Source: Linnemannia hyalina (taxonomy: Eukaryota > Mortierellomycota > Mortierellomycetes > Mortierellales > Mortierellaceae). Taken from it: a DNA stretch of 64,000 nt. Shown one piece after another: positions 21,950 through 34,295 of this stretch. Every line of letters starts with the position of its first letter. Positions within the stretch are counted from its first letter, which is position 1. The DNA is taken from the NCBI GenBank assembly GCA_019671135.1, contig JAHRHY010000009.1, positions 992,001 through 1,056,000 on the forward strand, given 5' to 3'. The notes beneath the pieces were generated by a model, which saw only the letters and a list, made by a program, of their open reading frames with translations, did no database searches and had not been told where the DNA came from. A program made the translations under genes and the position numbers.

Positions 21950-24900
21950 GAATGGTGATGAGAGAAGGAGACAAGAGAGGATGAACTGGGATGAAATGAA
22001 ATAGGAATGCGGAAAGGCGATGGGCGATCAAATAGGTAAATAAATAAAAGAGGAAGGGGCGCAACAGGTGTTGGAGCTAGAACATTTTTCTTCCAAAAAG
22101 GGACGAGACTGATCAAATGGGGCATTTTTTGTACGACTAGAGAGCATGGAGGATGATATCTTCCTAGACAAACAAGCAAAGTGATGGAGCGTGTTTGATA
22201 GGATTGCATCTCACCCTCACGCGCGTCCCATGGACGACCCATTGTTGAAAATGCAATGTTCTTTACTTTCTTTTCTTTTCTTCTTTCTCCCTTCAAACCA
22301 ACACTACTCCCTACCCGTCTCTATCCTCCAACAGATGTCAATTGCTCATGGGCGCACCTTGTAAACTAGTCCCCGTGCCAAAAGAGACGAACAGGGCCGT
22401 TTGTTGTCAGTTACACCGACACATGGACCCCATCCCCTCCCTGTTTGGAGGAAGAATGTACCCTCCGCGCCAAGAAAGAGAAAGCCATGGCAATGCACAT
22501 CAAACCACTTGGAATCAGACCTGTCCAAGCACCACGTATGACTAAACATCCAGGATGTTACCCTCTTCGAAAGGCATGCCACCCAGTACTACTAATTTGT
22601 GTGCGGGTATCTTCGACTATGAGAAACCCTTCATGACAAAAGACAATTATAGCAAAACCCAACATTATCAATGGTGAAGACCTGGCCTGGATGATCGCCG
22701 GTTGTAGAAACAAACTCGGACCAACGAATGGCAAGGTTGATATGTGAATGTACCTCTTGTTTCGCATCAACAGTAGTTCTCCTACTGACCAGACAGTAAG
22801 TTGACGAAGTCTTATTTCCGTCCAGCTCACATCCTTTTCCACACATATATCCTTTTCTCTCACATACCTTTATTCATTCCCTCCGTTGACACAGCACCAC
22901 TCATACCAACCTTACTCCGTCTTCAGCTTTGCGCCCTTTGATCAAGGCCAGAGTGGCGATGGGGTGGCAGCGTCAAAAATCTCCAGCCTGGTGGCGAGCG
23001 CTGTCATTAAGGCTGGCGCGGATGCTAAGCTGGCCAAGCAGACAGTGGTGGAGTAGCGAGGACGATGTTCAAACTCAGGCGACATTGCCCAGTAATTCGA
23101 CACTCTATACTGAAGGCCAATCGTTCATTCAAATCCTCGGCAACAAGAATCTCAACAAACCCTTGGAAGCATTAACCTGACCCTGTCAACGTACGTCGCT
23201 GCAGAAAACCGATACGTTGTGAGCTTTATCAGGCAGGAATTCACGTCTCTCTGAAAATGGTAACTGAGCACCTTATTTCTTTCTGAGTAAGGTTGAAAAG
23301 AGGAGGAGTATGTGAAAAACAGAGGTCGATGACGAGTTGTTTACTTGTTGGCTATCTGTTGTTGGTGGTCGATGCGCTTGAGACAGATAAGCTATTTGGT
23401 TGCCTTCATTTCCCCAGGTGAGGATGAATTGGACGTTGGGGGATAGGGCACCCAAACATGTAGAACCCAATCAATGTTAGTATGCGCATCATTGTGAGTG
23501 TTCAACTCAGAAAATGTCCGCCAAATGGGGAAACCTCTGCCGGAAGTTATTCTTCCCTGCCTTCCCTTTAATGCAGTTGGCTGTCCAATGACGCTCACGT
23601 CCAATCTCACGGATAAATTTATCCGTCCTTCATGCTCTTTCTTGATGCCCACCCTTTTTTTGTCTTTTGGCTCATCTTACCTTACGTGTATACAAGGCTG
23701 CCATGAGTGATGCAGATTCTCAACATTGTGCAATGCAATTGAAAAATGAAACATAGGAAAGAAAGAAGCATTTCAAACAAACTCCAAGTTGACAAGGTGC
23801 CACAGAATTCTTTATGGCGGCCCCTTGTGCGACAGCCAAACCCACGGAATTAAGAATGGACCGAAGAGTGACAGGGTGATGTTGAGATGGGTACGATGAG
23901 AAGTCTTTCAGTCTGTGTATTATCTCTCTCTGTGCCTCTGTACCTCTCTGGCTGCATGTCAGTCAACCCCGACTTGATCGAGAAACATGGACAATTTCGG
24001 CCAACCAAACTCAAAGAAAGAAAAAAAAGACAAGACGGGGATAAATCCATGCCCGATACTCCCTGAAACACGCCAAACGGCGATACCCTCGTTGTTTTTC
24101 AACAGATAGCTGCCACGGAGGAAACGTTATGGCTGATTAGCAAGATGGTGCATGGCTGGCTATCTATCCTGCGCAATTCTCGTTCCTGGGGAGAATGTGA
24201 TGTGTGTGTACTGGATAAGACAGAAAAAGGATCACATCGGTTCAATGAGAACGTGTCCCTTTTGCCGATCATAACAGACGAACGATGTAATGAAAATAAC
24301 AAAGGTGGGAAAGTGGATCATATTTCGAAGAAAAAACAAAGAGATCGACCCAGGAAGCAACAAATAGAAACGCCCCTTCCTTCCTTCCCTATCATCAACG
24401 TGCTCAACAACCATAACAAGGACAATACTAACATAAATAACGCACATCATCTCCTTTTATTTCGTCTATTGCCCTTCTGCAGGAACATGTACAAAATGAG
24501 CGGGACATGAACCTCGCACATTTGATTAGACCAATGGCCTTCCACCCCCTCTTACTCCTCTCACTTTCCCCCCCTCCATTTTCGGGATTTGAGATGTCCC
24601 AGCGCCCTTGAGTTGCTGAGTAATGAAAGAGCACTGGCGGTGGCTGGCAATGAGAGTGAATGGATGAATGAGGTGGCTCATACAGAGTTTTTCTGGAGCA
24701 ATTGGCGCCCCCTTTTCGATATTTTGATCCCATCGGTCCACAGAACACCCCATTGCCTATCTCAACCACCCTCTACGCCCTTTGTGCTTTTCGTGTATCC
24801 TCTATCTTCCCTCACAAACAGCCCAAATAAAATCGCTATTCCTGCATATTCTTCCTCTTCTTCGTTTCGGTTTGCATTCTCCCCTTGGGCCATCGGTTCG

Positions 24901-26450
24901 CCCTGACATCCAAAAGGGCAAACATATTTCCCTTCTTCCATCAAATTTTTGATATGAGGTCCCTGATCAAAAAAAAAAAAAAAAAAAAAAAACAACCCCC
25001 ATTCACCTTTTGTTGGACCACTCACTCTCATTCATTCTCTTTCCTTCGCACGTTGACACGTTGAGGGATTTCTATTTTCATTCCCATTCGCACAGTGCTG
25101 GGCGATCTTTTGTTAAATTGTCAATGGGTTCATGGAGTTTACGCCATAGAGTTTATTTCACTGCGAAACTGTCTATTTTTGAGGTAGATAGACTACCATA
25201 GTTCATATCGTGGTATACACATGCACAGCTGGTGCTCATATTACATCCTGCTGGACACAATTAGTTTGAGCCTCACTCCCAACCTTCTCCTCTTTCCCCC
25301 TCTCGGATAATTTGACTGTGTGGCACAGAATCCCGACCACCGATCCTTTGACTCTCTTTTTGCTTTCTTTTTGCACGGTTCGTCTTTCCAATTGATATCA
25401 GTTTTGCATGGTTCCTCTTCCCCTTCCCAGCTACGTCCTGTAGGATCATTATTTGTTATCCAAAGAAAGAATTCCAGCCCAACAAAGGCATGTCTTGACT
25501 CATTGCTAATCATTGTGAGACAAGGCGCAATGGCCGTTGCAGGTCTTTTCCTTTCTTTTTTTTCTGAAGAGTGCTTGTTGAGGTGACTGGTGCACAGTGG
25601 TTGTATATGATGTATGTGGGGAAGTATCGGATGGGATGGATGGGAGGAGGATTTGTAGTTCATCATAGCGCTGCTTAGAAGCGAAAAGAATACATCAACA
25701 GAAAAAGAAAATGTGGGGGAGAGGTAGCAGAATGAACATTTCCAAAAGGGAAGAAAAGCAGGCTGAGGATTAGAAATGGCCATGGTGTGCGCAGAGTGAG
25801 AGAGTGAAGGGAAATGACGATTTGTCGGGAATCTTTTTTGACCGGGAGATATTTACCCTTTTGAGTTTTAGAGGCTACTTTATCTTGAGGGGGTAGGGGG
25901 AGATGAGCAATCACCTTGTTCGTTCCTGTGAGTGTTAGGGAGCAAGACTGGGGAAAATGAAAAGAAAGGGGGGAGAGATGAGAAAAGAAGGGACGGGTTA
26001 AAGAGAAGAAGAGAGGAACGGTAAAGAGCGAAAGAAGGGCGGCAGCAGTCATGGTTGTTGTTCACTGTACCTGAAGCCATCGATTGTCGATAGGCGGTCA
26101 TTGTTTCGTTGATGTTTTGTGTGTGTGTGTTTGTTCGTTATCGTTTGATGGTGTGTTTCTGAAATGGACGACGACAACGAAGATCTGTGTTGTCTGTGTA
26201 TCCCGGAAATATGAGGGCCGGACGATAGTAGGTGATTGAATCGAATGAATTGAATAATCACTGATACTGATTTTCTATCCCCGACTGACACACCCATCCC
26301 CAATATCATCATAATCATTCTAATCCTGGTGGACAAGGTTTTCTAGAGTCCGCTTAGAAGGGAGGACGCCATTAGTGTACAGTGCAGCCAGCACACACGG
26401 CCTTACAATTGCCGAGGAGGAGAGAAGGGTAAACAATACCCATGGGAGAA
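21950..26450. other. Gene-poor region
   Basis: Between the F-box gene and the ABC transporter promoter I see no intact gene on either strand. The open frames are short or low-complexity. It contains one decayed coding relic (22930-23260), an A run at 24970-24992 and many CT/GA-rich tracts. Confidence 0.45.
22930..23260 (+). pseudogene. Decayed coding relic sharing its tail with 36.36 kb
   Basis: One frame reads SFAPFDQGQSGDGVAASKIS and then KAGADAKLAKQTVVE before a stop. A second frame ends GQSFIQILGNKNLNKPLEAL plus T and a TGA at 23178-23180. The segment 23113-23180 aligns base by base (about 55 of 68 equal) with 36355-36422, which ends in the same frame and stop. Sequence after the stop also matches (GTTGTGAGCTTT and GGAATTCA). 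The family is not recognised. Confidence 0.5.
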
Positions 26451-26479
26451 ATGAGCACCGATAATAACGAGCAAAAAGG

Positions 26480-26487
26480 TATAAAAG
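26480..26487 (+). promoter_or_regulatory. TATA box of the ABC transporter
   Basis: TATAAAAG lies 389 bases before the start codon, followed by an unusually long pyrimidine- and CA-rich leader, typical of highly transcribed fungal genes. Confidence 0.55.
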
Positions 26488-26875
26488 ATAGCCATCCCTC
26501 ATCCTTCCTTCCAATTTTTTTCTTTCTTCATCATCATTCCCTTTCTTTTCTTTTGTTCTCTTTGCTTCTTTTTTTTCTTCTTCATCCTCTTTAATTCTCC
26601 CTTTACTTTGTATTCTACCACCACCATCCACCTCTCTTTTGCTTTTGCTTCATACCATCTGCACATACCTTTTTCTTTACTTTTAATAACTTGCATTTTC
26701 ATTCATACCTTCTTCACTACTCCACACACTCACAACCAACTCCCCACTCCCCACTCTTTTTTGTTTACTAAGCACATCTCACGCACCAACCACCTTCACT
26801 CTCAACCCTTGTTCAACCACACACATACACATCGTATTTTATCCCCCTTTTTTACATTGAACATCCAATCTCGCC

Positions 26876-29800
26876 ATGTCGAACCCAAGTGAACACACTT
26901 CGGGTGCACCGGAAGCCAAGCAACCCACAGGTATCTTGCGCAACGCAGCATCTTACCACCAACCTCACGACACCGTCATCGCCTTCAACAACGAAAAGGC
27001 TGAGATCGACGACGATGACGAGGACTCCCGCTCCGAAACCGGTACCTACGAGGATGCCGTCAGCGGTCGTTGGGGTGAAGGCCCCTCCCGCGTCAACGTC
27101 ATCGGTGCCGAGAAGGACTTCAAGAAGCTCGAGCGCCAGCTCACCCGTCGTTCATCCCTCTACCGCACCCAGACCGGCGAAAAGACTACTAACGACGGCA
27201 TGGATTTCGATCTGACCAACTACCTCAAGGACATCATCCCCCGTGCCCAGGACGCTGGTATCAAGCGCCGCAACCTCGGTGTTGCCTGGGAGAACCTCGA
27301 GGTCATTGGTGAGGGTGTCGGAGCCCAGTACATCAAGGACTTTGGTGATCCCTTCATCGGTCTCACCAACCTCATCAACCCTTACTTCTGGGCCAAGAAG
27401 GCCTTCTCCAAGTCCGAGGCTGCCCCAAAGTCCATCACCCGCACGATTCTTCACCCCATGAACGGTTTCTGCAAGGACGGTGAGATGATTTTGGTTCTCG
27501 GTCGTCCCGGTGCTGGATGCTCGACTCTCTTGCGTGTTCTTGCTAACGATCGCAAGAACTACAAGGGTGTTGATGGTGAGGTGACCTATGGTCCCTTCTC
27601 TGCCGAGGAGATCCGCGACCACCACCGCGGTGAAGTGTTGTACAACCAAGAAGGTAACCTAACACTTTGCTCTCTCTCTTTTCATTTTGCCTGCCTGTCT
27701 GTGCGCATTTGTTTGTGAAGTGGGCCATCGAAATTAACATTTCTTTTCATCATCCCTTTTCCCTCTCAAACAGATGACTTCCATTACCCTACCTTGACTG
27801 TTCGTCAGACTTTGACCACCGCCTTGAAGACCAAGACACCCGGCAAGCGTCTTCCCGAGCAAACACACAAGGAGCAGTTCGTCGACGAGTTCCTGGACGT
27901 CCTCACCAAGATGTACGGCTTGACCAAGCAGGTCGAGACTGTCGTCGGTAACGCCTTCATCCGCGGTGTCTCCGGAGGAGAGCGCAAGCGTCTCTCGATT
28001 GCCGAGCAGATGGCCACCCGCTCCTCCGTCAACATGTGGGATGGCTCCACTCGTGGTCTCGATGCCTCTTCGGCCCTCGACTATGTCAAGTCCCTCCGTG
28101 TTATGACCAACTTGATGTCCAAGGCCACCATGGTCTCCATTTACCAGGCTGTAAGTATTTTTTTTCCTTTGTATTGGTCAATGCGATGCTTGGTCAAGCA
28201 ACAACAGCAACTAATCCAATGCCTTTACGCCATCGTTTAGTCTGAGAACATCTACGATCTCTTTGACAAGACCTTGCTTCTCTACGAGGGTCGCTGCATC
28301 TACTTTGGTCCCGCCAACCAGGCCCGCCAGTACTTTATCGACCTTGGCTTCGACTGCCCTACTCGTCAGACCACCGCCGACTTCTTGACTGCCGTCACTG
28401 ACTCCCACGAGCGCAAGGCCCGCGCCGGTTTCGAGGGTCGCATTCCCCAGACCCCCAAGCAGTTCGAGGATGCCTTCAAGTCCTCGACCTTCCACACCGA
28501 TGTCGAGAAGCAGCGTCTCGAGTACCAGGCCTCGGTCAGCGAGCAGAACCCTGTCGCCGACTTCAAGGAGGCTTCCAAGCAGGTCAAGCAGAAGCATGTC
28601 TCGGTCAAGAACCCTTACACCATCTCCTTTGTCGGTCAGGTCAAGGCCTTGACTGTGCGCCAGGCCCAGCTTACCCGTGGTGACATGACCTCAGTCATTT
28701 CCCGTTACGCCTCGAACGTCATCAAGGCCATTATTGTCGGATCCGTCTTCTTCAAGCTGAAGGCCGATGCCACTGGTACCTTCACACGTGGAGGTGTTTT
28801 GTTCTTTGCCCTTCTGTTCAACGCTTTGATCTCCCAGGCCGAGTTGCCCATGGCTATGCAGGGCCGTCCCATCCTGTACAAGCACAAGAACTTTGCCATG
28901 TACCGTCCCTCTGCCTTTGCCATTGCCCAGATCTGTGTCGATATCCCTTTGATCACTGCCCAGATTGTCCTCTTCGCTGTAGTCCTCTACTTTATGGCTG
29001 GCTTGCAGCTCGAGGCCGGCAAGTGGTTCCTCTTCTGTCTCATCCTGTTCCTGACTGCTCTTTGCATGACCGCCTTCTTCCGCATGGTTAGTTAACATCA
29101 CTCTTCATTGTTTTGCATGCCAATTGCTCATTTACAAAAAGAAACATGAACTGACCCTATTGTCCTCGTCCTTTTTCCTCTCTCTTGTAGTGGGCTGCTG
29201 TTAGTGCCACATTCGATGCCGCCTCTCGCAACTCTGGTCTTATCCTCTTGGCCTTGATCTTGTACTCTGGTTACATGATTCCTTACCAAGCCATGCATCC
29301 CTGGTTCATTTGGATCTTCTGGATCAACCCTCTCGCCTACGCTTTCAAGGCCTTGCTCTCCAACGAAATGAGAGGACTCAGCTTCGACTGCAGCGGACGC
29401 GGTATGATCCCCCACGGTCCCACATACACCCAGCTCCAGTACCAGGTCTGCGGCCTTGCTGGTGCCAAGCCCGGTGAGACCTTTGTCGATGGTTCCGATT
29501 ACCTCTATGCCGCCTACCGCTACAACACAGATCAGCTTTGGTACGACGTCTTGGCCATTGTCCTCTTCTGGCTCCTCTTTGTCGGTATCACCTGCTACGC
29601 CCTCGAGAACATTGAGTTTGGCAAGGGTGGTTTCTCTACCAACGTCTTTAAGAAGGGATCCGTCATTGTTGGAAAGAACGCCGAGGATGAGGAGTCTCGC
29701 CCTGCTGCCTCGGTCTCGACTGTTACTGCCGCTGGTCCTGCCAAGAACAACTCTGGCATCGAACTTGAGATGGCCAAGGGATCCGTTTTTGCCTGGGAGA

Positions 29801-31777
29801 ACCTCGACTATGTTGTCCCTTACAAGGCCGATCCTTCGGGCAAGAAGCAGCTGTTGAACGGAATTGCTGGTCTCGTCAAGCCCGGTACCATGACTGCCTT
29901 GATGGGTTCGTCTGGTGCTGGAAAGACCACTCTCTTGGATGTCCTCGCCCAGCGCAAAAACACTGGTACCATCACTGGTCAGATCGAGGTCGACGGTGAG
30001 CCCCTTCGTCGCGACTTCCAGCGCACCACCGGATACTGTGAACAGTTGGATGTCCACGTTCCCGAGTGCACTGTCCGCGAGTCCCTCCAGTTCTCTGCCC
30101 GCCTTCGCCAGCCCGCCCATGTCTCTGAGGCCGAGAAAGATGCTTATGTTGAAGAGATTATCAACATTCTCGAGATGCAGGATATTGCCGATGCTTTGAT
30201 TGGTACCACCGAGTCTGGTCTTGGTATCTCGGTTGAGGAGCGCAAGCGTCTTACCATTGGAGTTGAACTTGTTGCCAAGCCCAAGTTGCTCTTCCTGGAC
30301 GAGCCCACATCCGGTTTGGATGCCCAGGCCTCGTACAACATCATGCGCTTCATGCGCAAGTTGACCGACCAGGGTCAGGCCATTCTTTGCACCATCCATC
30401 AGCCCTCGTCCCAATTGTTTGATTTCTTTGACGACCTCTTGCTCCTTGCCAAGGGTGGTCACACCGTCTTCTTTGGTGAGCTCGGTCACGACTCTAAGGA
30501 CTTGATCAACTACTTCCAGAAGAACGGCGCACCCACATGCGCCTCCGATGCCAACCCTGCCGAGTACATTCTCGATGTCGTCAACGCCCGCCACGTCAAC
30601 CTTGACTGGCCCTCCATCTGGAGCAAGTCGCCCGAGAGGGAGCAGTTGCTCAAGGACATCCAAGCCACACGTCGCCCTGCTGGAACTGTTGCCACCCCCT
30701 CTGCCCACGAAGATCTCGAGTACGCCACCAACACGACGACTCAGCTCAAGTATGTATTCAGCCGCATGGCCATGTCCTACTGGCGACTCCCCCAGTACAA
30801 CTTTGGTCGGATCTTCCTCATGGTCATCTTTGCCCTCCTCAACGGTTTCTCGTTCTACAAGCTTGGTTCATCCACCGTCGATTTGCAGTCACGTGTCTTT
30901 GTCATCTTCCAAATCATGGGTAAGTTGTTTCTCCTAGAAAAACATGGTCCATGGTAAAATCTGTGCTTTTCTATCCGTTTTTTTTCACTCACACTTCTCT
31001 CTTTTTTCCTCTTTCTTTCCAGTCCTCGCGGCCCTCCTTGTGAACATGGTCCAGCCTGTCTTCATGATGCAGCGTCAGTGGTACTACCGCGAGTCTGCCG
31101 GCAAGTACTACGGTTGGATGCCCTTCGCCGTCTCGATCATCCTCATCGAAATTCCTTATATCGTCCTCTCGGCCACTGTTTTCTTTGTCATCTTCTATTG
31201 GACCGTCGGCTTTGTCTCGGACTCGGTCTTGACCTTCTTCACTTGGTTGATGATCGTCCTCTTCTGCATGTTCGCCGTCACCATCGCCCAGCTTATCGCT
31301 GCCCTGACCCCCGCACCCCAAGTCGCCGCCTTGTTGAACCCCTTCATTTTCTCGTCTCTCAACCTCTTCTGCGGTGTCATGATCTCCAAGGAACTGATGC
31401 CCAAGTTCTGGTCCTCGTGGATGTACTGGCTCGACCCCTACCACTATGTCATCGAGGCCATTACCACCGTCCAGTTGCACAACGTCCCCGTCATCTGCAA
31501 GAACGACGAGTTCTCGATCTTCTACCCTCCCGCCGGCCAGACCTGTGGCCAGTATGCCTCGGCTTTCATGGAGAAGGCTACCGGTTACATCAACAACCTC
31601 AACGCTACCGACTTTTGCCAGTACTGCCAATACAAGGTTGGCCAGGACTTTTACGAACCCTTGAGCATGGACTTTGATAACCGTTGGAGAAACTTGGGTA
31701 TTCTTTGCCTTTACATCTGCTTCAACATCTTCATGGTCCTCGTTGCTATCCGCTTTGTCCGCTTTGATCGTCGCTAA
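26876..31777 (+). CDS. PDR-type ABC transporter (ABCG full transporter)
   Basis: Five exons (26876-27653, 27774-28150, 28241-29086, 29191-30919, 31023-31777) give about 1494 residues in the (NBD-TMD)2 order of fungal pleiotropic-drug-resistance pumps. NBD1 has the degenerate Walker A of the family, GRPGAGCSTLL (Cys in place of Lys, about 209-219), the signature VSGGERKRLS and a weak Walker B (NMWDGSTRGLDASSA). NBD2 has a canonical Walker A, GSSGAGKTTLL (about 906-916), a degenerate signature (ISVEERKRLT) and LLFLDEPTSGLDA. Each NBD is followed by a six-helix membrane domain. It probably exports hydrophobic compounds across the plasma membrane; the substrate is not readable. A decayed copy of the last exon and its intron lies 300 bp downstream. 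Confidence 0.95.
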
Positions 31778-32087
31778 ACGCGATCATATCTACGATACCA
31801 TTCCTCGTCCACTTTTACACACTAGAAGAAAAAATAAACAATAGAATAGAAATTAAACTGTACATTATTTACGATTTCCATTGTCATTCTGGTCTGGATT
31901 TTTTTTCGCTTCTGAACAAGGTCGTAGGTAGGGATACATTGTCAATTGCCAATTGCATCAATGCAGAGAATCTACCCTCCAGTGATAGGTGCGTGCACAA
32001 AAAAGACGAAAAGGCCACAAGAACAGCGGGCAGTTCAGTTCAAAGAGCAATGAATGAAAACTGAACGAATGTTGTTTTACGCTCCTC

Positions 32088-32950
32088 AACGGGTAAGTTG
32101 CACATCCTAAGAAAGAAAAAGTCCATGGTCAAGTCTATGCTTTTCTACGTTTTTTTTTTTTTTTTTTTTTTTGCTCACACTTCTTTCATTTCCCTCCTCT
32201 TTCTTTCCCAAAAAAAATGTATTCGCCGCTTTGATCTGCAATATGGTGGAGCCAAGGTTCCATACTGAGAGACAATGGTTCTATCGAGACCAGGCTAGCA
32301 AATTTTACAGTTGACGTCCTTTTGTGATTTCGATTGTTTGTATCGAGCTGCCGTACATTCTCTTGGCGTCCACGATCTTCTTCTACGTGTTCTATTGGAC
32401 AACTGGCTTCTCCATCTGGTTGATGGTCTTCTTCTTTACTGTATTCGCCATGACCCTGTGGTCAGGCGATTGCCGCATGAACACCACCTCTACAAGTGGC
32501 AGCGTTTTTGAACGAGTTTGTCTTTTCAACGCTCAACCTATTCTTGGTGTCATGATCCTCAAAGAATCCACGCCAAAGTTTTGGTCGTCTTGGTTATATT
32601 AGCTTGATCCATACCACTACTCGTCGAGGGGGCTGTTGTCTTCCAGCCTCGCGACGTGCCGGTCAAACTACAAGCCTAAAGAGTTTTCGATTCTTTCACA
32701 CTCCAGTTGGTCAAACCTGTCGACAATATGCGGTCATGTTCTTGAAGACCGCGACAGGTTACATCGCCAACCTCCAATGCGACCTCCGGATGCCAATACT
32801 GCAACCTACCAGAAGGGAGCCAAGACTTTTACAATGGATTGAGCATGGAGTTTGACCACCGCTGGAGAAAACATAAGTCGTTCGTTCATCTACTTGTTGT
32901 TCAACGTTATTATGATCGTCGTCGGTGTTCGCTTCCTTAAATGGAACCGT
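32088..32950 (+). pseudogene. Truncated, decayed copy of the ABC transporter 3' end
   Basis: The segment starts with intron-like sequence matching the last intron of the gene just upstream (shared GTCCATGGT, TGCTTTTCTA, CTCACACTTCT, CCTCTTTCTTTCC) and continues into exon-5-like coding sequence: ICNMVEP, ERQWFYRDQASKFYS, IELPYILLASTIFFYVFYWT, LGVMILKESTPKFWSSWLY. Stops and frame changes break it in several places, and the T run in its intron copy is expanded to over 20 bases. Because the intron is retained, this is a DNA-level duplication, not a retrocopy. No upstream exons are present. Confidence 0.85.
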
Positions 32951-32993
32951 CAACAAATAAATAATCCTTTCGTTTGAAGACTGTGCAGTCCTA

Positions 32994-33065
32994 TTATTTT
33001 GAGCCATGGAACTACAGACACTAAGGGAAGATATGACAAGAATGTCGAGTTACCATGGCAGAAAC

Positions 33066-33103
<38 letters not shown>

Positions 33104-34058
33104 TTAACAGGAATGAGGGTAATGTTGTGGTTGTCCAGTGCAAAACTTGGGAGACAAAGAAGCTTACCTTCCATCGGAAGGCTCTTGATGCAGATTGTCA
33201 AGAGGCCTTTTTTTTCAGCAAGCCTTGGATAAGCTAGAAAGGGATCAGATCAGTAGAATCAGCTGAGAGTGGACTGATCTTTTTTTTTTTTTTTTTGCGG
33301 AAGGTAGATATTTTCAAGTCATTTTTTCTTTTCGTTTTCTTTTCTCTTTGTTTTATCGACACTCCTCCCTACTCCTATTCTCCTCTTCGCTGCTAATACA
33401 TATTACAATAACTTTCCGCCATGTCCCAAGAACTTCGCTCTTGTCAACAAGAGGACTGCGGAAGGATATTTGATCCTGAGGAGACCAACGGCACTGTGCG
33501 ACGACACAGGAACTAAAGCACATCGACCCCACCTCATACCGCTGTCTCGAAGATGTTTGCCCATACACCACCCTCAGATACAATACCTTGCAAATGCACA
33601 TCAGATCCCACGGCATCAAAAACAGCTTCAGTACAACATGCGACTATTACACAAGGAACGCCAAACTCTTCCTATCTCGCGTAACGACCCATTCCCCATT
33701 CGTATGCACATTCGACGGTTGCTCAGCGCCATTCACCACAGAGAAAAGAAGGACCGAGCACGAGAACGACACCCATGGAAACGACGTTGTTTGAATACCA
33801 GTTGCTCGCAGTGACAAACTAGGCTTGCGAAATGGTGAGTTTCAAGTTAAACTCGATTACACATTTCAGTTTTGCGCCATGGTCATTTTGTGCTTTTACT
33901 TATCGCGTACTCGCCATTTTCGATACAGGTCGATGCAAGATCTGTTTATTCCAGTTCATGGAGGAGTACTCGGATACCCGCCGTCCAACGCCACCAAGAC
34001 CAACACGACAACAAAGGTAGTTTTCCTTGCCGAGAAGGGGGGTGTCCGTTCGTCCAGG
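32994..34058 (+). repeat. Left arm of a large inverted duplication
   Basis: About 1.06 kb whose reverse complement forms 34735-35774. The outer edge begins ATTTTGAGCCATGGAACTAC and the inner edge ends at GTCCGTTCGTCCAG. Arms differ mainly by point changes and by a long A run (33067-33101) present only in this arm. The arms carry copies of the 5' part of a C2H2 zinc-finger gene. Confidence 0.85.
33421..34058 (+). pseudogene. C2H2 zinc-finger gene, truncated left-arm copy
   Basis: The ATG at 33421 opens MSQELRSCQQEDCGRIFDPE, matching the start of the right-arm copy. The same frame break and the same finger text follow (CTFDGCSAPFTTEKRRTEH), then the same intron-like GTGAGT...CAG, and it stops at the inner edge of the inverted repeat in the middle of the next finger (CREGGCPFVQ). 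All downstream fingers are missing, so this is a partial copy. Confidence 0.75.
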
Positions 34059-34295
34059 TATCGACGCCGGGTTACTCTCCTTGGGGGGGGGGGGGGGGGG
34101 TCACTAGAATTCATAGCATTAAAGAATTTTTTTCCTCCCTGATCAAACTCTTGAATCAGTACGTGTTTTTTTGGCATGCTTCCACCGTGAATCCTCTCCT
34201 CCCTGATCAAACTTTTGAACCAGTGCGTGGTTTTTTTCTTTGTCATGCCTCCACCGTGATAACAAACGACCCCAAATAAACCAAAAAAAAAGATA
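34059..34295. repeat. Spacer start: G run and a two-copy ~62-bp tandem repeat
   Basis: At the inner end of the left arm there is an 18-base G run (34083-34100), followed by two tandem copies (34134-34190 and 34198-34259) sharing CCTCCCTGATCAAAC, TTGAA, CAGT, CGTG and CCACCGTGA. The sequence replaces the expected next exon of the minus-strand zinc-finger gene. Confidence 0.7.

Noticed and set aside
25241..25783. 180-codon minus-strand frame in the gene-poor zone
   Set aside because: No domain, low-complexity Ser/His/Pro text, no splice-supported extension and no homology to anything I recognise.
29128..30708. 526-codon minus-strand frame
   Set aside because: It lies wholly inside exon 4 of the ABC transporter and is an antisense shadow caused by codon bias.
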